Assembly (NCBI GenBank): GCA_020524525.2
Contig: CP129018.1
Span: 62,001-126,000 of the forward strand
Direction of reading: 5' to 3'
DNA from: Bacillus tianshenii
GTDB lineage: Bacteria > Bacillota > Bacilli > Bacillales > Bacillaceae_N
DNA length: 64,000 nt
In this document: positions 27,863 through 36,485 of the stretch, piece after piece
Position numbering within the stretch: the stretch's first letter is position 1
Layout of the letters: each line of letters opens with the position of its first letter
Translations under genes and position numbers: made by a program
Notes under the pieces: model-generated
What the model was told of the DNA's origin: nothing
The model's database searches: none
The model's input: only the letters and a program-made list of their open reading frames with translations

Positions 27863-29345
27863 GAGGCTTGGGTGCAGACATCGAACGCTTGGGGAAGCCA
27901 AGAATAAGTGAGATAACTGAAAGAGCAGTCACGAATATGCCAAACCAATCACCAAAAGGAGTATATAACGTGCTCTTCTTATTAATCATCACTTCGCCTA
28001 CTGCAGCCTCTTGTTGATTAACTGTTGTCATTGCCGCGATTTTACCACTTGGCTGAATGACCATTGAGTTTCCTGATACGCTTGCAGAGCTTAGGGCTGT
28101 GCCGTTTTCAACTGCTCGAAAAATACTATCTGTGGAAGCATAGAGTGGAAAGCGCTCATTTCCTTCAAAGTCATTGTCATCAGGGATAAGCAGAAGATCG
28201 GCTCCATTGCGCACAAGCTTTCTTATGATATCGTTTCGGTGCTTATCCCAGCAAATTGCTAGACCGACATTTCCATACTTCGTTTCAAATATTTCGAAGG
28301 TTTCAGGACCAGCTGTGAATCCGTAATCTAATTCGCCGCTTGTCATTTGGAGCTTTGCTCGTCTGCCAACTTCCTCGCCGTCAGGGCCAATCAGCATTGC
28401 TGTATCGTGCATCCCTGTATCGCTATTCCATACGAAATCAACGACAAGGTAGATATTCAGTTCCTTTGCTAAGTCTTTTGCTTGTTGAAGCATCGCTGGG
28501 TGGTCGGAATTTGTGAACTCATTTTCGCTCCATACGACAAATTGTGGCTTGTGTTCTTTCACCACTTCTCGTGTTAATGTTTCATTTACCTCAAAGATTG
28601 CTTGCATCATTTCTTCTGAATCAGCTACATAACCATCACCAGCTTTTTCACTACTTGCAAGCTTTGTAATCTCTTCATTTTGCGAAATCATATCACTGAT
28701 GGCAGCTACCTTTACGACTTCATTAGATGAGGCTTGATTGAAGAAACTGATTCCAATCATCACAATTGGCAGGAAAAGCCCAATTAAGTAAGGAGGTTGA
28801 AGCTTTCTTGTCTTCAAGTAATGGCTGACTAACAATGCAAAAGAGCTGTTAACAAGCAGGATTAAGAACGTTAATAAGGCAAAACCGCCAAGCGCAAGTG
28901 GCTGCAATGTAACAGGATTATTCCATTGAGACTTACTAACAAGCACAAACCACCAATCTTTTGTAATGGGTGCTACAAATCGTAACCATTCAAAAGCTGT
29001 CCAAATGATTGGAATCATAAAGATTTTATAGCGTAGTGGTACTCTGTCTTCCAAGCTCTTTCCTAAAGAAAGAATCTCCGCAAATAGAAAGGCAACTAAC
29101 AGGATTAAAAATAATCCTAACCACATTCCCATATATACGGGGTACCAATTGTGTACACCGATGGACCAAATAAGCGTCGTAATGAGAGCCAACCATTTCC
29201 TTTCTTTATATTCCAACCCTTCAAAAGCGACAAACAGAGGAACAAGTGCAATCCATGCCAAATACCACTGATTATAATTCGGCATACTAAGGACGATTAG
29301 TAAGCCTGACAGAATAGATAAGCTGATTCGTACGGTTCGATTCAT
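27837..29345 (-). CDS. Apolipoprotein N-acyltransferase-like membrane nitrilase
   Basis: A 502-residue protein with about six N-terminal membrane helices, an extracellular carbon-nitrogen hydrolase domain (about residues 215-470) and one C-terminal helix. This is the Lnt layout. The three catalytic positions of the family are visible: Glu in VVWSENEF, Lys in GRRAKLQM and Cys in LAICWDKHR. Canonical Lnt adds the third acyl chain to lipoproteins in Gram-negative bacteria, so the substrate in a Bacillus relative is open. Start ATG 29345 follows GGAGG; TTG 29357 overlaps that site. An extended -10 TGGTATAAT lies upstream. Confidence 0.82.
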   Translation of the reverse strand: MNRTVRISLSILSGLLIVLSMPNYNQWYLAWIALVPLFVAFEGLEYKERKWLALITTLIWSIGVHNWYPVYMGMWLGLFLILLVAFLFAEILSLGKSLEDRVPLRYKIFMIPIIWTAFEWLRFVAPITKDWWFVLVSKSQWNNPVTLQPLALGGFALLTFLILLVNSSFALLVSHYLKTRKLQPPYLIGLFLPIVMIGISFFNQASSNEVVKVAAISDMISQNEEITKLASSEKAGDGYVADSEEMMQAIFEVNETLTREVVKEHKPQFVVWSENEFTNSDHPAMLQQAKDLAKELNIYLVVDFVWNSDTGMHDTAMLIGPDGEEVGRRAKLQMTSGELDYGFTAGPETFEIFETKYGNVGLAICWDKHRNDIIRKLVRNGADLLLIPDDNDFEGNERFPLYASTDSIFRAVENGTALSSASVSGNSMVIQPSGKIAAMTTVNQQEAAVGEVMINKKSTLYTPFGDWFGIFVTALSVISLILGFPKRSMSAPKPHNTNKQIS

Positions 29346-29505
29346 CCTAGCCTCCAAATAAAATTTTTAGGTAAATTATACCATATAAAATAGTGGGATA
29401 ACTCTGGAAATTTGTCTATAGATAATAAAGTTGTCTTCCTTTTTCATGAATTCCTTATCTCTTTCATAAATTGGTGTAAAGGTACATGCAAAGGGGAGAT
29501 AAAAT

Positions 29506-30915
29506 ATGGCGCGCTCGACTCATAAGGAGCTTGAATATGCGATTGATGAAATAACGGAAATTGCGAAAGGGTTTGGGTTAGATTATTTTGATATGCGTTA
29601 TGAAATCTGTCCGGCAGAAATCATTTATACGTTTGGTTCTTACGGAATGCCGACGCGTTTTTCTCATTGGAGCTTTGGCAAGCAGTTTCATAAGATGAAG
29701 CTTCAATATGACCTTGGCTTAAGCAAGATTTATGAGTTAGTCATTAACTCAGATCCATGTTATGCGTTTCTACTTGATACGAACAGCTTGATTCAAAACA
29801 AGCTTATTGTAGCCCACGTATTGGCGCATTGTGATTTCTTTAAGAATAATATTCGCTTTGTAAATACAAAGCGGGATATGGTCGAAAGTATGGCTGCTAC
29901 TGCACAACGTGTTTCGAATTATGAGCATGAATACGGGAAGGAAGAAGTAGAGAAGTTCTTAGATGCGGTTCTAGCAATCCAAGAACATATTGACCCTTCG
30001 ATTCTTCGCCCGCAGCTGGCTTGGTCGATGGAGGATGAAGAAGAGGAAGTTGAAGAGGTTCAAAAAACGCCATATGATGACTTATGGAAAATGGACCAGC
30101 GCAACAAACAAACAGAACAACCGAAGAAGAAAAAGAAGTTCCCACCAAACCCGGAAAAGGATATCCTTCTTTTCATTGAGGAGTACAGCCGTGAATTAGA
30201 AGACTGGCAACGTGACATTCTCACAATGATGCGTCAAGAAATGCTCTACTTCTGGCCGCAGCTCGAAACGAAGATCATGAACGAAGGCTGGGCTTCGTAC
30301 TGGCATGCGCGGATTCTGCGTGAAATGGACCTTACAAGCGATGAATCGATTGAATTTGCAAAGTTGAACGCAGGGGTTGTGCAGCCATCTCGAACTTCAA
30401 TCAACCCATATTATCTCGGCTTAAAGATCTTTGAAGATATTGAGGAACGATACAACAATCCAACAGAGGAAATGAAAAAGCGCGGCGTCGAACCAGATTC
30501 TGGACGCGAGAAGATGTTTGAAGTGCGTGAAGTTGAATCAGATATCTCCTTTATCCGCAACTATTTAACGAAGGACCTTGTGCTACGCGAGGATATGTAT
30601 TTATTCCAAAAGCAAGGTAAGGATTATAAGATTGTTGATAAAGAGTGGAAAGGTGTCCGTGACCAGCTTGTCAATATGCGCGTGAATGGCGGCTTTCCAT
30701 ACATCACAGTAAATGATGGAGATTATTTAAAGAACGGCGAGCTTTACTTGAAGCATTGGTATGAAGATATTGAGCTTGATTTGAAATATTTAGAGAAAGT
30801 GCTTCCGTACGTACACCAGCTGTGGGGAAGAGCTGTTCATATGGAGACAGTGGTAGAGAAGAAGAATGTGTTGTTTACGTATGATGGGAAGAATATGCAT
30901 CGGAAGTATTTGTAG
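29506..30915 (+). CDS. spoVR: Stage V sporulation protein R
   Basis: A 469-residue SpoVR, full length for the family, involved in spore cortex formation. The N-terminal half ([44 protein letters not shown]) and the central [13 protein letters not shown] box are conserved. AAGGGGAGAT precedes the ATG. The last 636 bp (30280-30915) occur again at 33382-34017 with 24 silent differences, so its 3' end may have been brought in by the adjacent element. The reading frame is intact, so function is probably kept. Confidence 0.96.
   Translation: MARSTHKELEYAIDEITEIAKGFGLDYFDMRYEICPAEIIYTFGSYGMPTRFSHWSFGKQFHKMKLQYDLGLSKIYELVINSDPCYAFLLDTNSLIQNKLIVAHVLAHCDFFKNNIRFVNTKRDMVESMAATAQRVSNYEHEYGKEEVEKFLDAVLAIQEHIDPSILRPQLAWSMEDEEEEVEEVQKTPYDDLWKMDQRNKQTEQPKKKKKFPPNPEKDILLFIEEYSRELEDWQRDILTMMRQEMLYFWPQLETKIMNEGWASYWHARILREMDLTSDESIEFAKLNAGVVQPSRTSINPYYLGLKIFEDIEERYNNPTEEMKKRGVEPDSGREKMFEVREVESDISFIRNYLTKDLVLREDMYLFQKQGKDYKIVDKEWKGVRDQLVNMRVNGGFPYITVNDGDYLKNGELYLKHWYEDIELDLKYLEKVLPYVHQLWGRAVHMETVVEKKNVLFTYDGKNMHRKYL
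30280..30915 (+). repeat. Left copy of the 636-bp spoVR 3'-end direct repeat
   Basis: It begins AACGAAGGCTGGGCTTC and ends at the spoVR stop. It matches 33382-34017 without gaps. I count 24 base differences, every one silent and at a third codon position. The last 97 bp or so are identical. Sequence diverges immediately outside both ends. Confidence 0.95.
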
Positions 30916-30941
30916 GTTAAACAAACGTTGGATTAAGGGAG

Positions 30942-30969
30942 AGCTGCTGAGTATTCAGTGGCTTTTTTA
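30942..30969 (+). terminator. Terminator of spoVR
   Basis: AGCTGCTGA / TCAGTGGCT (two wobble pairs, 4-nt loop), followed by GCTTTTTTATTTATTTTTTT. It has no counterpart after the repeat copy at 34017. Confidence 0.75.
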
Positions 30970-31007
30970 TTTATTTTTTTAAAGGAATGTGAAAATATAC
31001 AAACTGA

Positions 31008-31319
31008 ATCTTTATTCGACAAATCTCGAGTGGTGCGAGGCACTTAAACCAATTTATTGAACAACAGATCGAAAACATGAAAAATAAAATTGATAACATT
31101 AAGGAAGTATTGTCTAAACAACAATATTGGCTTCCAGTTTTACAAACATTGAAAAAAAGGAGAGAGACTATCTCAAACACTGAATGGCGTTTACTAATCA
31201 CTGAAATCGTTGATTCACTTCTTATTTCAAAGCAGTCAAAATCCAAAACCAAATGCAAAATAGAATTGAAATTAAATTACGACTTATCTTCAATAAAATT
31301 TACATATTATGAATATTAA
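31008..31319 (+). pseudogene. C-terminal remnant, probably of a large serine recombinase
   Basis: A 103-codon open stretch without a proper start, bounded upstream by a TGA at 31005. It encodes a charged coiled-coil (FIEQQIENMKNKIDNIKEVL), then EWRLLITEIVDSLLI and a basic beta-like end (KCKIELKLNY). This pattern resembles the extreme C-terminus of serine recombinases, and position next to the insertion site fits. No catalytic domain is present in the window, so it is a remnant. Confidence in the family is limited. Confidence 0.45.
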
Positions 31320-31407
31320 AATTGTCATAATTCCATGAAAATAATTGGAGGAATATGTAATTATTTGTAGAAATTACTCTATTAAATAAATTATTGGGGT
31401 GTTCTAA

Positions 31408-33321
31408 TTGGAAAAAGCGAGTGAAAAAATAATAATCAAAAGTATAGTTGGTCCACTTCAAGCTGATGAGTTTTTTTATGATTCAGAAATAATCACCAAC
31501 TATATATCATTAAAAGGGGAATCTTTAGTTGAAAGAGACCCTCTGATTGCAGCAATTTTGGATGGAGAAAAGCTAATTCTTACAGGTGTAAGAGGAACCG
31601 GGAAGACAATGGCTTTAAAAACATCTGAAGCTTTATTAAAACAAAACATAAAGAATAGATTTACAGGAGAGATTGAAAACCTCCCTGTTTCAATTTCTTT
31701 TGCAGGCTTCAAGAAAGAAGTTTCATTACAAGAAGAAACTGACATGAATGATGAAGAGTTAAAAATAGCTAAAGAAGTTTTTAGAGGTTATTTCTTTATG
31801 ACCTTATTAGATGCTGTCTTAGGAACAATTGAAGAGTTGGAATTAGATAATAATGTGGCTTTTAATCTGTTTGGCATTAGGACTAAGCTAGGTATAAAAA
31901 AGGAAATAAATAAAGCAGTACAAACCTTTAGAACAATAGGTTTTAAGGAGTTAATTAGGTCTAAAACAAGTGGTGCTAATGTTGAAGCGGGTATCAATAT
32001 AAAAGCAATAGAACTCAAATTTACTCCAGAGATGATTAATGGGGAAACAACACAGGAAGTAACTTTAAATGATATGCAAAAAACAGCACTATTTAAGAAA
32101 ACTATAGAATCAATTTGCTCTGTCTATAGTATACAGAGAATTCAGTTGTTATTTGATGAAGTTTATTATTTGAAATTTTTACAACCAGAGTTTTTTGATA
32201 TATTATTCGGATTTAGGAATTACAAAAAGGTAACTTTTGCTATTAGTGCATATCCCACATATATGGACTTAGGGGAAGATTTTGATATTCCAGATGATGC
32301 TAAGGAAGTAAATGTATCTTCAATTCTTTATAAACCCACTAAAATAGAGTTTGAACGACCTTTAATTAGATTAGTTGAATCAAGATTAAGTAATTTTGGA
32401 AATATGGATATCAAAGAAGCAATTACACTTGATGCACTAGAATATTTAATCTTATTAACAAATGGAAATCCAAGAATGTTATTACAAGCAATAGATTATA
32501 TTTGGCAAAAGAATGCAAAGAAAATTCGAATTTCGAATATTACAAATGATATTCTTATATATATGGTTAATTCCTGGTATATAGATTTTATGAAGAAGCA
32601 AGCCAAAAGATATAAAACAAATATAAATAAAGTCGAAGACTTTTTGAAGGTTGTTATAAAACGCTTAAAAGAAAGAAATGAAAGAAGTGAAGTGGCAAGT
32701 ACGTTTTTCCTAATATCTGATGATATAAAGCGATACTTTAATGATACAATTGATGTTCTCCATTACTCAAGAATAATAGATACATACAAAATTGGAGATT
32801 TTGGTGGAGGAACTTTTAATAAAGGTCAAACTTATTTTTTAAACCCTATGGTAGCTATATCATTTGGTGTTTTTTCTAAAAATCAAATATCCAACTTAGT
32901 AAGTCATATAAAAAATAGTATAGAAAAAGATCGAAAAATTCAGTTTGAGAATCTTGAAAAATTCTTAGTTGAATTTGAAGCTGGAAGAACATTATCATGC
33001 CCTAGATTTTTGGATGGTAATTGTGTTGATGCAAAATGTAAAGGGACTTACAGTGAAGAGTGGACTATATGCCCTTTCCATCCGGGATTAAGTCTTGAAG
33101 TAAGTGAAGATGATACAGGGGATGAACTGGAATTATTCGACACTAGTGTTTTAAATATCTCTAGCTTAATTCTAGAAAGATTGAAAGAAGCCGGAGTTTC
33201 TAAGTTACAGCATATTTTAGATCTTGGTTATGATGGACTAGTACAAATTAGTTACATAGGTGATGTTAGGGCAAGGAACATCCTTTACTTAACTAACGAA
33301 TTTATTAATGACAATATTTAG
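31408..33321 (+). CDS. Large AAA/STAND-type ATPase with C-terminal Cys cluster and helix-hairpin-helix
   Basis: A 637-residue protein, TTG start after GGGGTG. Walker A is GVRGTGKT (residues 60-67) and Walker B is IQLLFDEV (Asp250, Glu251), as in ORC/CDC6-like or STAND P-loop ATPases. The middle contains a helical lid and winged-helix-like segment. Residues 531-558 hold Cys531, Cys539, Cys544, Cys555 and His558, a likely metal site. Residues about 590-632 look like a DNA-binding helix-hairpin-helix (AGVSKLQHILDLGYDGLVQI). It is the only intact gene of the spoVR insert and its base composition is lower in GC than the neighbours. A phage-defence role is inferred from location and architecture only. 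Confidence 0.75.
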   Translation: MEKASEKIIIKSIVGPLQADEFFYDSEIITNYISLKGESLVERDPLIAAILDGEKLILTGVRGTGKTMALKTSEALLKQNIKNRFTGEIENLPVSISFAGFKKEVSLQEETDMNDEELKIAKEVFRGYFFMTLLDAVLGTIEELELDNNVAFNLFGIRTKLGIKKEINKAVQTFRTIGFKELIRSKTSGANVEAGINIKAIELKFTPEMINGETTQEVTLNDMQKTALFKKTIESICSVYSIQRIQLLFDEVYYLKFLQPEFFDILFGFRNYKKVTFAISAYPTYMDLGEDFDIPDDAKEVNVSSILYKPTKIEFERPLIRLVESRLSNFGNMDIKEAITLDALEYLILLTNGNPRMLLQAIDYIWQKNAKKIRISNITNDILIYMVNSWYIDFMKKQAKRYKTNINKVEDFLKVVIKRLKERNERSEVASTFFLISDDIKRYFNDTIDVLHYSRIIDTYKIGDFGGGTFNKGQTYFLNPMVAISFGVFSKNQISNLVSHIKNSIEKDRKIQFENLEKFLVEFEAGRTLSCPRFLDGNCVDAKCKGTYSEEWTICPFHPGLSLEVSEDDTGDELELFDTSVLNISSLILERLKEAGVSKLQHILDLGYDGLVQISYIGDVRARNILYLTNEFINDNI

Positions 33322-33381
33322 TAAGTTATAATAAATCACTAAGCAAAATAAATCCTATAGATTTTTAAAACACCTTAACAA

Positions 33382-34017
33382 AACGAAGGCTGGGCTTCCT
33401 ACTGGCATGCGCGGATTCTGCGTGAAATGGATCTTACAAGCGATGAATCGATTGAATTTGCAAAGTTGAACGCTGGGGTTGTTCAGCCATCTCGAACTTC
33501 AATCAACCCATATTATCTCGGCTTAAAGATCTTTGAAGATATTGAAGAACGATACAACAATCCAACAGAGGAAATGAAAAAGCGCGGCGTCGAACCAGAT
33601 TCTGGACGAGAGAAGATGTTCGAAGTGCGTGAAGTTGAATCAGATATCTCCTTTATCCGCAACTATTTAACGAAGGACCTTGTGCTGCGCGAGGATATGT
33701 ATTTATTCCAAAAGCAAGGTAAGGATTATAAGATTGTTGATAAAGAATGGAAAGGTGTCCGTGACCAGCTTGTTAATATGCGTGTGAATGGTGGTTTTCC
33801 TTATATAACGGTTAATGATGGAGATTATTTAAAGAACGGCGAGCTATATTTAAAGCATTGGTATGAAGATATTGAGCTTGATTTGAAATATTTAGAGAAA
33901 GTGCTTCCGTATGTTCATCAGCTGTGGGGAAGAGCTGTTCATATGGAGACAGTGGTAGAGAAGAAGAATGTGTTGTTTACGTATGATGGGAAGAATATGC
34001 ATCGGAAGTATTTGTAG
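33382..34017 (+). pseudogene. Displaced 3' fragment of spoVR (right copy of direct repeat)
   Basis: 636 bp that encode the same C-terminal 211 residues as the intact spoVR, with a TAA just upstream in frame (33376-33378) and no promoter or ribosome site. An ATG at 33427 would give 196 residues identical to the SpoVR C-terminus, but expression is unlikely. All 24 differences from the left copy are silent. It may be the former native 3' end of spoVR. Confidence 0.9.
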
Positions 34018-34065
34018 CGATAAGTCAATTATCAATTGAAAAGTGTCTTTTCTTTGTTATGGTGA

Positions 34066-34101
34066 GAGCCCACTGAAAAACATAAGTTTTTCAGTGGGCT
34101 C
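34066..34101. terminator. Bidirectional terminator between spoVR remnant and msmX
   Basis: A 16-bp perfect stem GAGCCCACTGAAAAAC / GTTTTTCAGTGGGCTC with a 4-nt loop. Confidence 0.88.
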
Positions 34102-34125
34102 AAATAGTTAGGCTTTCTTTTCTTC

Positions 34126-35223
34126 TTATCGAATGCGCTGTTCTGAATCAATATCGAAAAAGTGTGCTTTGTTCATATTTAATGCTAAATCAATGCTATC
34201 TCCATTTTGGATATTAGTACGGGCATCTATACGAGCAACAAAGCTTTGGTCATTCACCTTTGTATATAAAATAGTTTCTGCTCCCATTAATTCTGCTACA
34301 TCAATTGTACTTACGATCTTTGTAGCAGGACTTGATTCAATGAATACAGGTTCATCATGGATATCTTCAGGTCGAATACCCATTACAATTTCCTTGTTCT
34401 CATAACCTTGTTCGCGTAAAGCTTTCATTTTTCCCTCAGGAATTTCTATCTTTACATTGTCCATAACAAAGTGATTGTCCTGTAATGAACCTTTGAAAAA
34501 GTTCATCGCAGGAGAGCCAATGAAACCGCCAACAAAAACGTTTTCAGGGTTATCATATATTTCTTTTGGAGCTCCAACTTGTTGAATGACTCCGTCTTTC
34601 ATTACAACAATACGAGTGGCCATCGTCATAGCTTCTGTTTGGTCATGTGTTACGTAAATCGTAGTTGTATTTAAACGTTGGTGTAGATTTGAAATCTCAG
34701 TCCGCATTTGAACACGTAGCTTAGCATCTAAATTTGATAAAGGCTCGTCCATTAAGAAGACCTTGGCATCACGAACAATCGCACGACCTAATGCAACACG
34801 TTGGCGTTGTCCACCAGAAAGTGCCTTAGGTTTTCTGTCTAATAATTTATCCAGACCTAAAATACGAGCAGCTTCTTGAACACGCTTGTCAATCTCAGAT
34901 TTACTAAATTTTCGCAATTTAAGACCAAATGCCATATTGTCATATACATTCATATGTGGGTAAAGTGCATAGTTTTGGAAGACCATTGCTATATCGCGGT
35001 CTTTTGGATCGACATCATTTACGCGGCGGTCATCAATATAAAAGTCACCTTTTGATATTTCTTCTAAACCAGCAATCATTCGAAGTGTTGTTGACTTACC
35101 ACAACCAGATGGTCCAACAAATACGATAAATTCTTTGTCTTGAATATGAAGGTTAAAATCCTCCACTGCCGTTACTTTATTATCATATATTTTATAAATA
35201 TGCTCGAGTTTTAACTCTGCCAT
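34126..35223 (-). CDS. msmX: MsmX/UgpC-type sugar ABC transporter ATPase
   Basis: A 365-residue CUT1-type ATPase: Walker A GPSGCGKST, signature LSGGQRQRVALGRAI, Walker B VFLMDEPLSNLDAKLR, H-loop VTHDQ, and a C-terminal regulatory TOBE region (MGIRPEDIHDEP). Such shared ATPases drive several carbohydrate importers that lack their own. The importer at 37.7-40.8 kb has a binding protein and two permeases but no ATPase, so this is its likely engine. AGGGGG precedes the ATG. Operators in the promoter suggest catabolite control. Confidence 0.92.
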   Translation of the reverse strand: MAELKLEHIYKIYDNKVTAVEDFNLHIQDKEFIVFVGPSGCGKSTTLRMIAGLEEISKGDFYIDDRRVNDVDPKDRDIAMVFQNYALYPHMNVYDNMAFGLKLRKFSKSEIDKRVQEAARILGLDKLLDRKPKALSGGQRQRVALGRAIVRDAKVFLMDEPLSNLDAKLRVQMRTEISNLHQRLNTTTIYVTHDQTEAMTMATRIVVMKDGVIQQVGAPKEIYDNPENVFVGGFIGSPAMNFFKGSLQDNHFVMDNVKIEIPEGKMKALREQGYENKEIVMGIRPEDIHDEPVFIESSPATKIVSTIDVAELMGAETILYTKVNDQSFVARIDARTNIQNGDSIDLALNMNKAHFFDIDSEQRIR

Positions 35224-35240
35224 GTCATTACCCCCTAAAA

Positions 35241-35290
35241 TGTTATCGCTTTCTTGGTATTCAGTTTAAAGAAAAGCGATAACAATTATA
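35241..35290 (-). promoter_or_regulatory. msmX promoter with inverted pair of cre-like sites
   Basis: On the minus strand TATAAT (35290-35285) is the -10. Downstream, TGTTATCGCTTTC (35241-35253) and its near-exact inverse (35272-35284) flank the presumed start. Each half differs from the cre core by about one base. Binding by CcpA or a LacI-type regulator here would block the transcript. Confidence 0.55.
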
Positions 35291-35353
35291 ATGTGTAGGG
35301 TGCATGAAAAAGAAAATTTACTTTTGTGCAGGTTTGACAAAAAAGCAGCTGCT

Positions 35354-36241
35354 TCAAGTTGTCATTTTGCCTAAAATCGCTAAATAAACAGCAAATGCTC
35401 CTTTCATTTGTTTCACATCAATACCAGTTTTGTTAATAAATTTATCTATACGATATTGTAAGCTGTTGCGGTGGATATAAAGCTTTTGTGCCGCTTTTGT
35501 ATTGTTTAAATTGCACTCGATATACACTTTTATGGTTTCAATTAAATCAGGATCAATGTCTTCAAGAATGTTTTGTGAGATTTCATTTGTTAATTGATAA
35601 GAGTCATGAAAATAAAGAAAAGGTATGGCATCTTCCAAGTAAATGACATCATCTTTTTTTAAATAAGGATATGCAGCGTGGAAACAATTTTTTTCCCATA
35701 CATAGGCGTCTTTAATGGTTACTAATGAATCTCTTCTCTTTCCAACAAAAAGTGTAATTCTGCTATAGAAGTCAGCCATCAATGTTTGAATCATTTGTTG
35801 AATTGCAAAGTTATCAAGTCTTTCTTCACTATTTTGAATAATAATAATTCCTTCATATGGTGAAGTCCATAGGATTGTTAGCTGAGACGGTATAAGTCCC
35901 GAAATCGCTTCCTTAAAGTCAGTAGGATCAATAGAGGGCTGTGTTATATGAAAATAAAGGAATTGCACATGTTTTACATCAGATAATATGGAGGAAGGAG
36001 GAGAAGCATTAAACAAAATGTCGTCCCATATCTGTTCTGAATGAGACAATCGTGATTGGACATACGTAATCGGTGTTAAAAAAAGTGCCAATAAACTTTT
36101 ATCATGCTCTGACAACGCCGTTCTTTTAATCCCTACCATCGTGCCATTGTCAAATGAGTACCAGTAATATTCCTCAGGCACATCACTTTTTCCTATAATT
36201 AAATTATCTTTATAATAACGTTGAAGATTTTCGAGAACCAA
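35354..36241 (-). CDS. PucR/CdaR-type helix-turn-helix regulator
   Basis: A 295-residue protein. The C-terminal 60 residues carry the PucR-type helix-turn-helix (YIECNLNNTKAAQKLYIHRNS, LQYRIDKFINKTG). The N-terminal 220 residues are a sensor part without membrane segments. TTG 36241 is preferred (GAGG 6 nt upstream); GTG 36253 overlaps the AAGG site. It lies directly upstream of msmX on the same strand and divergent from the LacI regulator, so it may control msmX. Ligand unknown. Confidence 0.75.
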   Translation of the reverse strand: MVLENLQRYYKDNLIIGKSDVPEEYYWYSFDNGTMVGIKRTALSEHDKSLLALFLTPITYVQSRLSHSEQIWDDILFNASPPSSILSDVKHVQFLYFHITQPSIDPTDFKEAISGLIPSQLTILWTSPYEGIIIIQNSEERLDNFAIQQMIQTLMADFYSRITLFVGKRRDSLVTIKDAYVWEKNCFHAAYPYLKKDDVIYLEDAIPFLYFHDSYQLTNEISQNILEDIDPDLIETIKVYIECNLNNTKAAQKLYIHRNSLQYRIDKFINKTGIDVKQMKGAFAVYLAILGKMTT

Positions 36242-36412
36242 ATTTATCCTCACCTTAAATTTAATATAAAAATTTATTTTATTATAACAATGTTTATAAA
36301 TATCCTAAATGAATGGGGAGGTATTTTTTTAATACATTCTAAGAATAGTCTTTAAACAAAGGAAGAAAACAAGAATTTCTAAATATAAAAGTTATTTCTA
36401 ATAAAACCACTA

Positions 36413-36465
36413 TTGACTTGGTGTTATATCAACTATATAATCAAGTTACGAAAGCGCTTTCGTAA
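36413..36465 (+). promoter_or_regulatory. lacI-type regulator promoter and 20-bp palindromic operator
   Basis: TTGACT (36413-36418), a 17-bp spacer and TATAAT (36436-36441) form a near-consensus promoter. TTACGAAAGCGCTTTCGTAA at 36446-36465 is a perfect palindrome over the start point. It has the AAAGCGCTTT core of cre/LacI-family sites, so autoregulation or CcpA control is expected. Confidence 0.8.
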
Positions 36466-36485
36466 TAGAAAAGGTGTTGAAGTTT

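Larger units (their letters stand above)
30916..33381. mobile_element. AT-rich insertion between two copies of the spoVR 3' end
   Basis: About 2.5 kb of visibly AT-richer DNA lies between the intact spoVR and its repeated 3' end. It contains a spoVR-side terminator, a recombinase-like C-terminal remnant and one large ATPase gene. The flanking 636-bp direct repeats mark it as foreign DNA that entered at spoVR while leaving the gene whole. Excision by recombination between the repeats would restore a single spoVR. The exact mechanism is not shown. Confidence 0.75.

Noticed and set aside
31077-31319. Independent 80-residue gene starting at ATG 31077
   Set aside because: The frame is open upstream to 31008 and the protein looks like the end of a larger one. 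No ribosome site precedes the ATG. Called a remnant instead.
31347-31360. GGAGGA followed by ATG TAA, a possible start-stop minimal frame before the ATPase gene
   Set aside because: The spacing of 2 nt is too short for efficient initiation; chance in AT-rich DNA is more likely.
33427-34017. Stand-alone 196-residue protein identical to the SpoVR C-terminus
   Set aside because: No ribosome site or promoter, and a stop just upstream in frame. It is the displaced spoVR 3' fragment.
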